NCBI RefSeq assembly: GCF_024464655.1
Contig: NZ_JANHAV010000003.1
Span: 1-64,000, forward strand
Direction: 5' to 3'
From: Halobellus inordinatus
Lineage (GTDB): Archaea; Halobacteriota; Halobacteria; Halobacteriales; Haloferacaceae
Length of the DNA: 64,000 nucleotides
The translations under genes were made by a program, and so were the position numbers. Positions 53,755 to 61,746 of this stretch are shown here, in pieces. The notes beneath the pieces are model-generated. The model did not search any database. It was not told where the DNA came from and saw only the letters and a list, made by a program, of their open reading frames with translations. Every line of letters begins with the position of its first letter. Position 1 is the stretch's first letter.

Positions 53755-53850
53755 TACTACTCGTAGGTACCGCATCCGCCACAGCTCCGCGACAGCTCCG
53801 CCTCTGTACGGCACGGTACACTATTACCAACGGGCACCGAACGGCGTGAT

Positions 53851-54273
53851 ATGTCCCTCCACCAACGCTTCCGCGACCGACTCCGCCCGTGGTACCTCCT
53901 CGACCTCGCCGCGTTCATATTCGGCGCCGGGGGATCGCTCTGGCGCAACAGTTCCGGATTCGAGACCGCTCCCCCGTTATTCGCGCTCGTCACGGCCATC
54001 GTTTCCGGCCTCCTCGCGGTCGTCGTCCTCCGGTTCACCCTCGGCAACCTCTGGGGGTACGCCGTCGAGTACGCCAACGCGGGCGGCCAGTGGAGCGACC
54101 TCGCGTTTCTCGTCCCGGTGGGGAGCGGCCTCGCGGGCGTCGTGGTCACGTACGCGGTCACGACGGATCTCGGCGCGGCCGCGTGGGCCGGCTTCTGGAC
54201 CTTCGCGGTCGTTGCCGGCGTCGTCGCGGTCGCCGTCTCCTTCGCCGCGGGCTACCGCGGGACGTCCGCCTGA
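53851..54273 (+). CDS. Small integral membrane protein, unknown function
   Basis: The 140-residue protein has four hydrophobic helices (about 15-33, 43-63, 82-105 and 110-135). It begins MSLHQRFRDRLRPWYLLDL, so the basic N-terminus would face the cytosol. No motif or named family is recognised. Its 3' end overlaps the convergent hydrolase gene by 22 bp. The start ATG is preceded by an ACACTATTACC A/T patch at about 24-33 nt. Confidence 0.6.
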   Translation: MSLHQRFRDRLRPWYLLDLAAFIFGAGGSLWRNSSGFETAPPLFALVTAIVSGLLAVVVLRFTLGNLWGYAVEYANAGGQWSDLAFLVPVGSGLAGVVVTYAVTTDLGAAAWAGFWTFAVVAGVVAVAVSFAAGYRGTSA

Positions 54274-54959
54274 AGCGCCGGCTCCAGGAACTCCGCGACG
54301 GCTGTTGCGACTTTTCCGGCCTGCCCGATGAAGAAGTGGTCCGCGGCGAACTCGACAATCGAGTGACCGCGTGTGCGTGTGGCGTCGACGACTGCCCCGA
54401 CGTCGACGACGTCGTCGCGCGTGCCGTACAGCACTTGTACGCCGATCTGCTCCGGGATCTTCGGGAGGTCCGCGACGACGTCGATACCGCCGATGCTGCC
54501 GTCATCCGGTGTCTCGGGGTCCGCTCGTGTCGTTCCGAGCCGCGCGTCCGGCGCGAGGGCGGCGACCGCGACGACGTCAGCACCGTGGGCGGCGGCAGAG
54601 AGAGCGGCCGACGCGCCGAAACTGAAGCCGAACAGCGCGACGCGATCGTACCGCTCGTTCGCCCACGCGACGGCGTTCAGCGCGTCGGTTCGTTCGCCCC
54701 GGCCGCCGTCCCAGGGGCCGTAGTCGAACCGCAGACAGTCGATCCCTCGCTCTCGGAGTTCGTCGCTCACCGCCCGGAGGCGCTGGTCACCGCGGTGGCC
54801 GCCGTGTTGGGGGTGCGGTGGGCACGCGACGACGCACGCGTCGGCCGCAGTCGCCGCGTCGTCGGTCTCGGTGTCCGCGGCGGCGCCATCAGAGTCTGCA
54901 GCGACGTCGAGCGTCCCGCGAGCGTCGCGGCCGCCGGGCAGCAGAATCGTCTCGCTCAT
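54252..54959 (-). CDS. Alpha/beta hydrolase (dienelactone-hydrolase-like)
   Basis: The 235-residue protein has the strand-turn-helix nucleophile elbow ALFGFSFGASAALSAAAHG, an acid in VQVLYGTRDDVVDVGAV and the catalytic histidine in IVEFAADHFFIGQAGK. VACPPHPQHGGHRGDQRL near residue 50 supplies the oxyanion-hole region (PHPQHGG), a feature of cytosolic hydrolases of the YfbB/dienelactone type. Substrate unknown. The start is the ATG paired with the shared TATA box; it is transcribed divergently from pspA. Confidence 0.8.
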   Translation of the reverse strand: MSETILLPGGRDARGTLDVAADSDGAAADTETDDAATAADACVVACPPHPQHGGHRGDQRLRAVSDELRERGIDCLRFDYGPWDGGRGERTDALNAVAWANERYDRVALFGFSFGASAALSAAAHGADVVAVAALAPDARLGTTRADPETPDDGSIGGIDVVADLPKIPEQIGVQVLYGTRDDVVDVGAVVDATRTRGHSIVEFAADHFFIGQAGKVATAVAEFLEPALQADVPR

Positions 54960-54985
54960 CGAACGTGCGGCGTTCGGCACGTGAG

Positions 54986-54993
54986 GTTTTAAC
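54986..54993. promoter_or_regulatory. Single symmetric TATA box serving two divergent genes
   Basis: GTTTTAAC reads as a TATA element on either strand. It is about 25-32 nt before the pspA ATG on the plus strand and 27-34 nt before the hydrolase ATG on the minus strand, with no second A/T-rich patch in the 58-bp gap. Confidence 0.5.
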
Positions 54994-55017
54994 TCCGGCG
55001 TGCCCAACGTGGGACGT

Positions 55018-55848
55018 ATGGGAATCCTCTCACGCGCGTCCTACGTCGTCCGCTCGAAGCTCAACGCCCTCCTCAACCGCGCAGAGGATCCGACGGAAAC
55101 GCTCGATTACTCCTACGAGCAGATGCGTGACGAACTGCAGGACGTAAAGCAAGGCATCGCCGACCTGACGACCCAGAAGAAGCGCCTGGAGATTCAAAAG
55201 CGCCGGCTCGAAGAGAACGTCGAAAAGCACAACGACCAGGCCCGCGAGGCCGTCCGGCAGGGCCGCGACGACCTCGCTCGACAGGCCCTAGAGAAGAAGC
55301 AGGCGAAAATGTCCCAGATCGAAGAACTGGAGGGACAGATCGCAGAGCTCCAGTCGACTCAGGACGACCTCGTCGAGAAGAAGAACGAACTCCAGGGCAG
55401 AATCGAGGAGTTCCGCACGAAGAAGGAGACGATGAAAGCCCGCTACGAGGCCGCGGAGGCGTCCTCGCGCGTCTCGGAGGCGATGACGGGCGTCGGCGAC
55501 GAGATGGCCGACGTCTCCCGGGCGATCGAGCGCGCCGAGGAACGCACCGACGAGATGGAGGCCCGTTCGGAGGCGATGGACGAACTCGTCGACACCGGCG
55601 CGTTCGACGAGGCGATGTCGGACAAAGACAGCATCGACCGACAGCTCGAAAGCGGCCGCACCGGCGCCGAGGTCGACTCAGAGTTGGAAACGCTGAAAGC
55701 CGAGATGGGCGGGACCGACGAGGGGGAGACGGAAGCCGCCGACGTCGAGGCCGAATCGGATGCGGGCGAGGAGAGCGCCCCGGACGTCGACGTCTCTGAC
55801 GCCGAGGTCGAAGCCGAACTGGAAGAGCTGAAAGACGACGAGAACTGA
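55018..55848 (+). CDS. pspA: PspA/IM30 (Vipp1) family membrane-remodelling protein
   Basis: The 276-residue protein is almost entirely helical and coiled: MGILSRASYVVRSKLNALLNRAEDP (amphipathic N-terminal helix that binds membranes), then a long coiled coil with DLTTQKKRLEIQKRRLEEN and AEASSRVSEAMTGV, and a highly acidic C-terminal tail. PspA/Vipp1 proteins form rings or rods resembling ESCRT-III and protect or remodel membranes. The ATG at MGILS fits the family and the TATA spacing; an upstream ATG would add 6 residues. Confidence 0.88.
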   Translation: MGILSRASYVVRSKLNALLNRAEDPTETLDYSYEQMRDELQDVKQGIADLTTQKKRLEIQKRRLEENVEKHNDQAREAVRQGRDDLARQALEKKQAKMSQIEELEGQIAELQSTQDDLVEKKNELQGRIEEFRTKKETMKARYEAAEASSRVSEAMTGVGDEMADVSRAIERAEERTDEMEARSEAMDELVDTGAFDEAMSDKDSIDRQLESGRTGAEVDSELETLKAEMGGTDEGETEAADVEAESDAGEESAPDVDVSDAEVEAELEELKDDEN

Positions 55849-55957
55849 CGCTCGCGAGCCGAACACACCGCTGCGTCGCGGACGTCGGCGCGAGCACTTT
55901 TCATCACCCGGCTGGGACGTCCGGACACCACTGTCGCTGCGGCTTTCGAGAATACCG

Positions 55958-57172
55958 ATGATGGGCAAAGAGACATCGGCCGACGACGGGACGGCGAGTG
56001 AGGGCGCGACGACCGACAGGTCGGCCGTCGAGGAACCGCCCGCTGGCCAGACAGCAGCCGACAAAGCCGCAGGGAGCCGGGGATCGGCCGACGAGCCGAG
56101 CGACACGATGCGCCGCCGCGGCACGGAGAACCGGCTGAAGCTCTGGCTCCTATTGGAGGCGAACCGGTGGGTCGTCGCCGCGGTCGTTCTGGCTGGCTTC
56201 GTTCTCGGGACGCTCCTCGTCGCTGCCCTCGTCCCCGACCGGGTCGTCCTCTCAGTCGGTGATCCGGTCGAAACGCTCTTTCAGGGGCTCGTGACCGCGA
56301 CGATCACCGGCGTCACGCTCGTCGTCTCGATCAACTCGCTCGTGCTCTCACAGGAACTGGGGACGCTGGGCGACCAGCGCGACCGGATGGAGGGCGCGAT
56401 GTCGTTCCGCCGCGACGTCGAGGACGAACTGGGCGTCGAGATCGCGCCGGCGACACCCGCGGCGTTCCTCCGGGTACTCGTCGACGGCGTCGAACGGCGT
56501 GGCGCTCGACTCTCGAAGGCCGCAGCGGCCGTCGCATCCGAGCGGGTCGAAACCGAGCGCGCACGAGCCTTCGCCGACGACGTCCGCGGCCACGCCTCGT
56601 CGGTCAGCAGCGACCTCGCGGACCGTCAGTTCGGTACGTTCGGCGTCCTCTCGGCGGCGCTGAACTTCAACTACTCCTGGAAGATCCACGAGGCGCGACG
56701 GTTGCGCGAGTCGCTTCCGGAGGCCGACGAGACTGCGGACGCCGAGTCGATACGGGAACTGCGCGATGCGCTCGATTCGGTCGTGGCGGCGCTGACGCTG
56801 TTCGGTCCCGCCAGAGAGCACGTCAAAACGCTGTACTTCCAGTGGGAACTGGTCGACCTCTCGCGAGCGATGCTCTACAGCGCGGTTCCGGCACTGCTGG
56901 TGGCGACGAACACGCTGCTGTTTCACGGCACGCTCGGATCGGTGTCGGGGGCGACGCTCGGAATCGCCCACTACGTCTGGATCGTCGCGCTCACGGCCTC
57001 GATCACGCTCGCGCCGTTCGCCATCCTCCTGTCGTTCGTCCTCCGGATCGGCACGGTCGCGAAGCGGACGCTCTCGATCGGTCCGTTCATCCTGCGTACG
57101 ACCGGCGGCGACGAGGTCGGCGGTGGACGCGGCGATAGTGGACGCAGCGATAATAGACGCGACGGCGAGTGA
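55958..57172 (+). CDS. Conserved haloarchaeal membrane protein of unknown function
   Basis: The 404-residue protein has an acidic disordered N-terminus (about 1-55), two membrane helices (~72-95 and ~105-130), a long soluble helical domain (~135-285) and two more membrane helices (~305-325 and ~335-365), with a short Gly/Asp/Arg tail. No enzymatic motif is recognised. Plausibly a channel-like or stress membrane protein given pspA just upstream, but that is inference. The end of this gene lies 82 bp before the GCS2 gene on the same strand. Confidence 0.65.
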   Translation: MMGKETSADDGTASEGATTDRSAVEEPPAGQTAADKAAGSRGSADEPSDTMRRRGTENRLKLWLLLEANRWVVAAVVLAGFVLGTLLVAALVPDRVVLSVGDPVETLFQGLVTATITGVTLVVSINSLVLSQELGTLGDQRDRMEGAMSFRRDVEDELGVEIAPATPAAFLRVLVDGVERRGARLSKAAAAVASERVETERARAFADDVRGHASSVSSDLADRQFGTFGVLSAALNFNYSWKIHEARRLRESLPEADETADAESIRELRDALDSVVAALTLFGPAREHVKTLYFQWELVDLSRAMLYSAVPALLVATNTLLFHGTLGSVSGATLGIAHYVWIVALTASITLAPFAILLSFVLRIGTVAKRTLSIGPFILRTTGGDEVGGGRGDSGRSDNRRDGE

Positions 57173-57254
57173 AGGGATCCGAACCGACTCGGGGGACCGT
57201 GCGGGGCGCGCACAGCCGACAGTATCAGTAGCCGTCGGCCGCGACACGTACGCA

Positions 57255-58844
57255 ATGACCGAGACGACCGACGCCGTCCGCGCGGCGCTCGATCCAGACC
57301 GACGCGCCGCCTTCGAGCGCCGCGTCGACCGGGAAGCCGAATCACTGCGGAACGACGTCGCCGCGGGCGCCTTCGATGCGCCCGACTTCGCCGTCGGACT
57401 CGAACTCGAGGGCTACGTCGTCGACGCCGACGGCCGACTCGCGGCCGCCCCCGAGAGCCTCTTCGAGAACGACGGCTGTAGCCGGGAACTCGGCGTCCAC
57501 AACGCCGAGATGCACACTGCGCCGGACGTCGTCTCCGACGCGGGACTCCGCCAGCAGTACGACGAACTGCGAGGAATCTACGACGACGTCCAGCGCCACC
57601 TCGGCGAGTCGGACCGCCGCTTCGTCCTCGATGCGATGTGGACTGTGCCGCCCGAGTCGGGCACGCGCCGGTATCTCAGCGCGGGGACGGAGACCGACGG
57701 GATCTTTCTCGCCGACAATATGCGCCCCGTTCCCCGGTACGTCGCCCTCGATCAGAAAATCCGCGAGGCGAACGGGGGACGAATCGGACTCGGCCTGCCC
57801 GGCTACGACGACGCCCGCTCGATGCTCGTCGAGTCGCTCGCGACGTCGATGCAGCCACACCTCCAGCTCCCGGACCCGACGGACATTCCGCGCTACCTGA
57901 ACGTCGCCACGCGGACGATGGGGCCGATCCTCTCGCTGACGGCCAACTCGCCGTTCCTCCCAGCCGATATATACGATGACGAGCCAGTCTCTGGTGTCGA
58001 GGAGGTGGTCGCACAGACCCCGCACGAACTCCGGATTCCGATCTTCGAGCGCTCCGTCGACGAGGGAACGAACAAGTGTCGCGTTCCGCGTGACGTAGCG
58101 AGCATCGGCGAACTGATCGACCGAATCGCCGAGGACCCGACGCTCGTCGCGCCGCCGGATCTGGGTGCAGACGGCAACGAAGACGGCGACGAGGGCGGAT
58201 CGCAAGACGACAGTGGGGGAAAAGGCGACCCCGGAAGCGAGCGCTACCCCGCGTTCGGGGCGAAGCGCGGGACGTACTGGCGCTGGGTTCGCCCGGTCTT
58301 CGGCGGCGAGATCCCGCGCGGCGCGGACGGCGCACCGATCCCGGGCGCGAGCGAGGAGTCGGTGCGGATCGAGTACCGGCCGCTCCCGACGCAGCCGACG
58401 CTCAGAGACACCGTCGGCGTGCAGGCGCTCGTCGCCGGCGTGCTCCGCGGCGTCGACGTCGCGGACCACCCGCTCGCGACGCTCTCGTGGGAGGACGCGC
58501 GAGCATCGTTCTACGCCGCGGTCGACGATGGCCCGGACGCGGACTTACGCTGGGTGACGAAGGACGGCGAGCAGACGGGGGAAACCGAAGCTATCTACGA
58601 CGACCTGTTCGCCCTCGCACGTCGCGGCCTCGACGCACTCGGTGTCGGTGCGGACGCGATCGAGTGGGCACTCGGACCGATCGAGGCGCGGCGCGATGCG
58701 GCGCACACCTCGCCGAGCGCGTGGAAGCGAGCGAGGGTTCGGGAAGCGGTCGAAGACGGGGCGTCGCTGCCGGCGGCGATCAGCGAGATGCAGGGAGAGT
58801 ACGTCGAACGTGTCGCGGGCGGAACGCCGTTCGCGCAGTGGTAG
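57255..58844 (+). CDS. gshA: Glutamate-cysteine ligase family (GCS2) protein
   Basis: The 529-residue protein has the GCS2 core: DFAVGLELEGYVVDADG (the ExExExx metal motif), NAEMHTAPDVVSDAG, TDGIFLADNM, and MQPHLQLPDPTDIPRYLNVA. It would join glutamate to cysteine, giving gamma-glutamylcysteine, the main thiol of haloarchaea; other GCS2 proteins use other amines, so the substrate is inferred. A Gly/Asp/Ser-rich insertion sits around residues 310-335. The ATG used follows a weak A/T patch; the longer open frame overlaps the previous gene. Confidence 0.8.
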   Translation: MTETTDAVRAALDPDRRAAFERRVDREAESLRNDVAAGAFDAPDFAVGLELEGYVVDADGRLAAAPESLFENDGCSRELGVHNAEMHTAPDVVSDAGLRQQYDELRGIYDDVQRHLGESDRRFVLDAMWTVPPESGTRRYLSAGTETDGIFLADNMRPVPRYVALDQKIREANGGRIGLGLPGYDDARSMLVESLATSMQPHLQLPDPTDIPRYLNVATRTMGPILSLTANSPFLPADIYDDEPVSGVEEVVAQTPHELRIPIFERSVDEGTNKCRVPRDVASIGELIDRIAEDPTLVAPPDLGADGNEDGDEGGSQDDSGGKGDPGSERYPAFGAKRGTYWRWVRPVFGGEIPRGADGAPIPGASEESVRIEYRPLPTQPTLRDTVGVQALVAGVLRGVDVADHPLATLSWEDARASFYAAVDDGPDADLRWVTKDGEQTGETEAIYDDLFALARRGLDALGVGADAIEWALGPIEARRDAAHTSPSAWKRARVREAVEDGASLPAAISEMQGEYVERVAGGTPFAQW

Positions 58845-58881
58845 GGACCAGTTTGTGGCGTGGTAATCTGACCGAATACGC

Positions 58882-59325
58882 TCACTCGCCGGCGCCGACG
58901 ACCTCGTCGAGGCGCTCGAAGTAGGTCTCGCGCGGGATCTGATACGCCGCGCGGTAGTCGACGTCGCCGTCGGCGAAGCGGCGGGCGAGGTCGTTCGCGC
59001 CCGCGAGTGCGGCGGCGCGGCTGTCGTACGACTCGGATACCGCCTCGATCTCCGGTTCGAGCGTGAGGACGACGTGCCAGGTGGTCGTCGGAATCTGGGA
59101 AGCACCGGGACGGCGGGCCCGCGACCCGTTCGAGATCATAATCGTCGGGAGACACTCCGCGGGAAGGCCGTTCTGTTCGTTGAATACGTCCGGCCGAAAC
59201 ACCAGAATACGGCGGCCCTGTGGCTCGTCGTTCCAGAGGGTCCAACCGGATGGGGGTCTCTCGGGGGCGTCGTCTGCCGCGCCGTCGCGTTCGTCGTCTC
59301 TCGCCGGTCGCGGGCGGTCCTCCAT
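58882..59325 (-). CDS. Haloarchaeal conserved protein (possibly DUF5820)
   Basis: The 147-residue acidic protein has the order GWTLWNDEPQGRRILVFRPDVFNE, GLPAECLPTIMISNG, WHVVLTLEPEIEAVSESYDSR and ALAGANDLARRFADGDVDY. It is familiar as a haloarchaea-only family (I think DUF5820), held loosely. A TATATATC element on the minus strand (59349-59357) is 24-32 nt before the internal ATG, supporting that start rather than the longer frame. Convergent with the GCS2 gene and divergent from the prkA genes. Confidence 0.65.
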   Translation of the reverse strand: MEDRPRPARDDERDGAADDAPERPPSGWTLWNDEPQGRRILVFRPDVFNEQNGLPAECLPTIMISNGSRARRPGASQIPTTTWHVVLTLEPEIEAVSESYDSRAAALAGANDLARRFADGDVDYRAAYQIPRETYFERLDEVVGAGE

Positions 59326-59675
59326 ACTCCGTCTTCGGGTTCCCGGATACATATATCGTCGCGTTGTGGACGGTCAGTTCCCAGGTATCGCCCCCCAAAC
59401 CGAGGGAAGGCTTATGTGTGTCGATCACTCACACACTCTCAGTCTCGGTCAATCGGATCGAGCGACCGCCTGTACGCGCACCGCCCGCTGAATCCCGACG
59501 TTCTGTCGCCCTGTCGCCGCCTGGTCGCTGTCGCCCGATGACGTCTCGCCGCGCGCGTGCTGATTGGTATGTGTAATCATACCATACTTGCCACGAGCGC
59601 GCCATCGCGTTCGTGCGCGTCTACCCTCGCCACGCGCCAGGGAGACGCGGCGTCGCTCCCCGAGACGGACAAACA
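59326..59675. other. Divergent promoter region between DUF5820-like gene and prkA
   Basis: The left edge has the TATATATC promoter for the minus-strand gene. Near 59411-59440 TGTGTG and CACACA form an inverted repeat around TCGATCACT. At 59565-59584 lies a perfect 7-bp palindrome, TGGTATG/CATACCA. No gene is visible in the gap, and the prkA transcript probably has a leader here because no TATA box sits at the usual distance. Confidence 0.5.
59565..59584. promoter_or_regulatory. TGGTATG-TGTAAT-CATACCA palindrome upstream of prkA
   Basis: A perfect 7-bp inverted repeat with an A/T-rich 6-nt centre, 92-111 nt before the prkA ATG. It may combine an operator and a core promoter element for a leadered transcript. 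Confidence 0.45.
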
Positions 59676-61745
59676 ATGAACGGTGACAGAGAAACCCTCG
59701 AATCCCTGAGTCGGCAATACAAGGACTCGGTTCCCTCGGACCTTCGCGAAGCGAAGCGCTTCGAGTGGTACCTCGACGCGGTGTACGAAGACCCGCGTAT
59801 CGCCAGAAACGCCCACCAGCGCGTGGCCGATATGTTCGACCACTACGGCACCGACTACGACGAGGACGCCGGCGTCGTCGAGTATCGGATGGCCGCCGAA
59901 GATCCGCTCCACGACGGTGAAAACACCTTCTACGGACGGGAGGTCCACGAGTCGATTCACGAGTTCGTGAACAAGGTGAAATCCGGTGCGCGCGGACTCG
60001 GTCCCGAGAAGCGGATCAAACTCCTCCTCGGCCCGGTCGGCTCCGGGAAATCGCACTTCGACTGGATGGTCCGCCGCTACTTCGAGGATTACACCGCGAC
60101 GGACGCGGGGCGGATGTACACCTTCCGGTGGACGAACCTCTGCGACGTCATCCGCGATCAGGACCCCGAGGACGACGTCGTCACCTCCCCGATGAATCAG
60201 GACCCGCTGGTCCTCCTCCCACAAGAGCAGCGCGACGAGGTCCTCGCGCGCCTCAACGAGCGACTGGACGCGCCGTACACGATCCGGAACGACCAGACGC
60301 TCGACCCCGCCTCGGAGTTCTATCTCGACTCGCTGCTTGCGTCCTACGACGACGACCTCCAGGCCGTCTTGGAGAACCACGTCGAGATCGTCCGCCTCGT
60401 CGCCTCCGAGAACAAGCGGCAGTGCGTCGAGACGTTCGAGCCGAAGGACAAGAAGAACCAAGACGAGACCGAACTCACCGGCGACGTCAACTACTCGAAA
60501 CTCGCCGTCTACGGCGAGTCCGACCCGCGCGCGTTCGATTACTCCGGGGCGTTCTGTAACGCCAACCGCGGGCTCTTCTCCGGCGAAGAGCTGCTGAAGC
60601 TCCAGCGGGAGTTCCTCTATGACTTCCTGCACGCCTCCCAGGAGCAGACGATCAAGCCGAAGAACAACCCCCGGATCGACATCGACCAGGTGATCGTCGG
60701 GCGGACGAACATGCCCGAATACAGAGAGAAGAAGGGCGACGAGAAGATGGAGGCGTTCAACGACCGGACCAAGCGGATCGACTTCCCGTACGTGTTAGAG
60801 TACGACGAGGAGGCCGAAATCTACCGCAAGATGCTCCGGAACGCGGACGTCCCGGATATGCACATCGAACCGCACGCCTTAGAGATGGCGGGGCTGTTCG
60901 GCGTGCTCACCCGGATCACCGAACCCGACGGCAACGTCTCGCTCGTGCAGAAGGCGAAGGCGTATAACGGCGAAATCGACGACGGCGACGACGTCGACGT
61001 CCGAAAAATCCGCGAGAGCGGCGAGGAGAAAGCCGACATCGGCGAGGGGATGGACGGCGTCTCCGCGCGGTTCATCGGCGACGAGATCGCCGAGGCGATT
61101 ATGGACTCGACCCACCGCGACCGGTCGTACCTCTCGCCGCTGTCGGTGTTCTCGCACTTCGAGGCCAACTTGGAGAACCACGGGTCGATCCCCGAGGACA
61201 ACCTCGATCGCTACTACCGCTACCTCGAACTCGTCCGCGAGGAGTACAAGGCGCGCGCCATCGAGGACGTGCGGCACGCGCTCGCGTACGATCTCGAAGA
61301 GATCCAGCGGCAGGGCGAGAAGTACATGGATCACGTGATGGCGTACATCGACGACGCCACCGTCGAAGACGAACTCACCGGGCGCGAGCAGGACCCCGAC
61401 GAGACGTTCCTCCGCTCGGTCGAGGAGAAACTCGAGATCCCCGAAGACCGGAAGGACGACTTCCGCCAGGAGGTCTCGAACTGGGTCTCCCGCCGCGCCC
61501 GCGACGGGACCTCCTTCGACCCGCAGGACAACGACCGACTCCGCCGCGCGCTGGAACGCAAGCTCTGGGAAGACAAGAAACACAACATCAACTTCTCGGC
61601 GCTGGTCAGCGCGAACGAACTCGACGACGACGAGCGCAGCGCGTGGATCGACGCCCTGATCGACCAGGGCTACTCCCCGGAGGGAGCCCGCGAAGTGCTC
61701 GAGTTCGCCGGCGCGGAGGTGGCAAAGAGCGAACTGGAAGAGTAA
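59676..61745 (+). CDS. prkA: PrkA-type AAA+/serine kinase, first copy
   Basis: The 689-residue protein has an N-terminal segment (about 1-95), an AAA+ module with Walker A LLLGPVGSGKSHFDWMVRRYF, and the C-terminal PrkA kinase-like domain (about 460-640). Conserved PrkA features include RTNMPEYREKKGDEKMEAFNDRTKRIDFPYVL (the conserved segment preceding the C-domain) and SPLSVFSHFEANLENHGSIPEDN. PrkA is associated with stress response and stationary phase in bacteria. It is followed by a second PrkA-like gene after a 1-nt gap; SpoVR and DUF444 partners may follow outside the window. The start ATG chosen has RDGQTMNGDRETLE. Confidence 0.9.
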   Translation: MNGDRETLESLSRQYKDSVPSDLREAKRFEWYLDAVYEDPRIARNAHQRVADMFDHYGTDYDEDAGVVEYRMAAEDPLHDGENTFYGREVHESIHEFVNKVKSGARGLGPEKRIKLLLGPVGSGKSHFDWMVRRYFEDYTATDAGRMYTFRWTNLCDVIRDQDPEDDVVTSPMNQDPLVLLPQEQRDEVLARLNERLDAPYTIRNDQTLDPASEFYLDSLLASYDDDLQAVLENHVEIVRLVASENKRQCVETFEPKDKKNQDETELTGDVNYSKLAVYGESDPRAFDYSGAFCNANRGLFSGEELLKLQREFLYDFLHASQEQTIKPKNNPRIDIDQVIVGRTNMPEYREKKGDEKMEAFNDRTKRIDFPYVLEYDEEAEIYRKMLRNADVPDMHIEPHALEMAGLFGVLTRITEPDGNVSLVQKAKAYNGEIDDGDDVDVRKIRESGEEKADIGEGMDGVSARFIGDEIAEAIMDSTHRDRSYLSPLSVFSHFEANLENHGSIPEDNLDRYYRYLELVREEYKARAIEDVRHALAYDLEEIQRQGEKYMDHVMAYIDDATVEDELTGREQDPDETFLRSVEEKLEIPEDRKDDFRQEVSNWVSRRARDGTSFDPQDNDRLRRALERKLWEDKKHNINFSALVSANELDDDERSAWIDALIDQGYSPEGAREVLEFAGAEVAKSELEE

Positions 61746-61746
61746 G

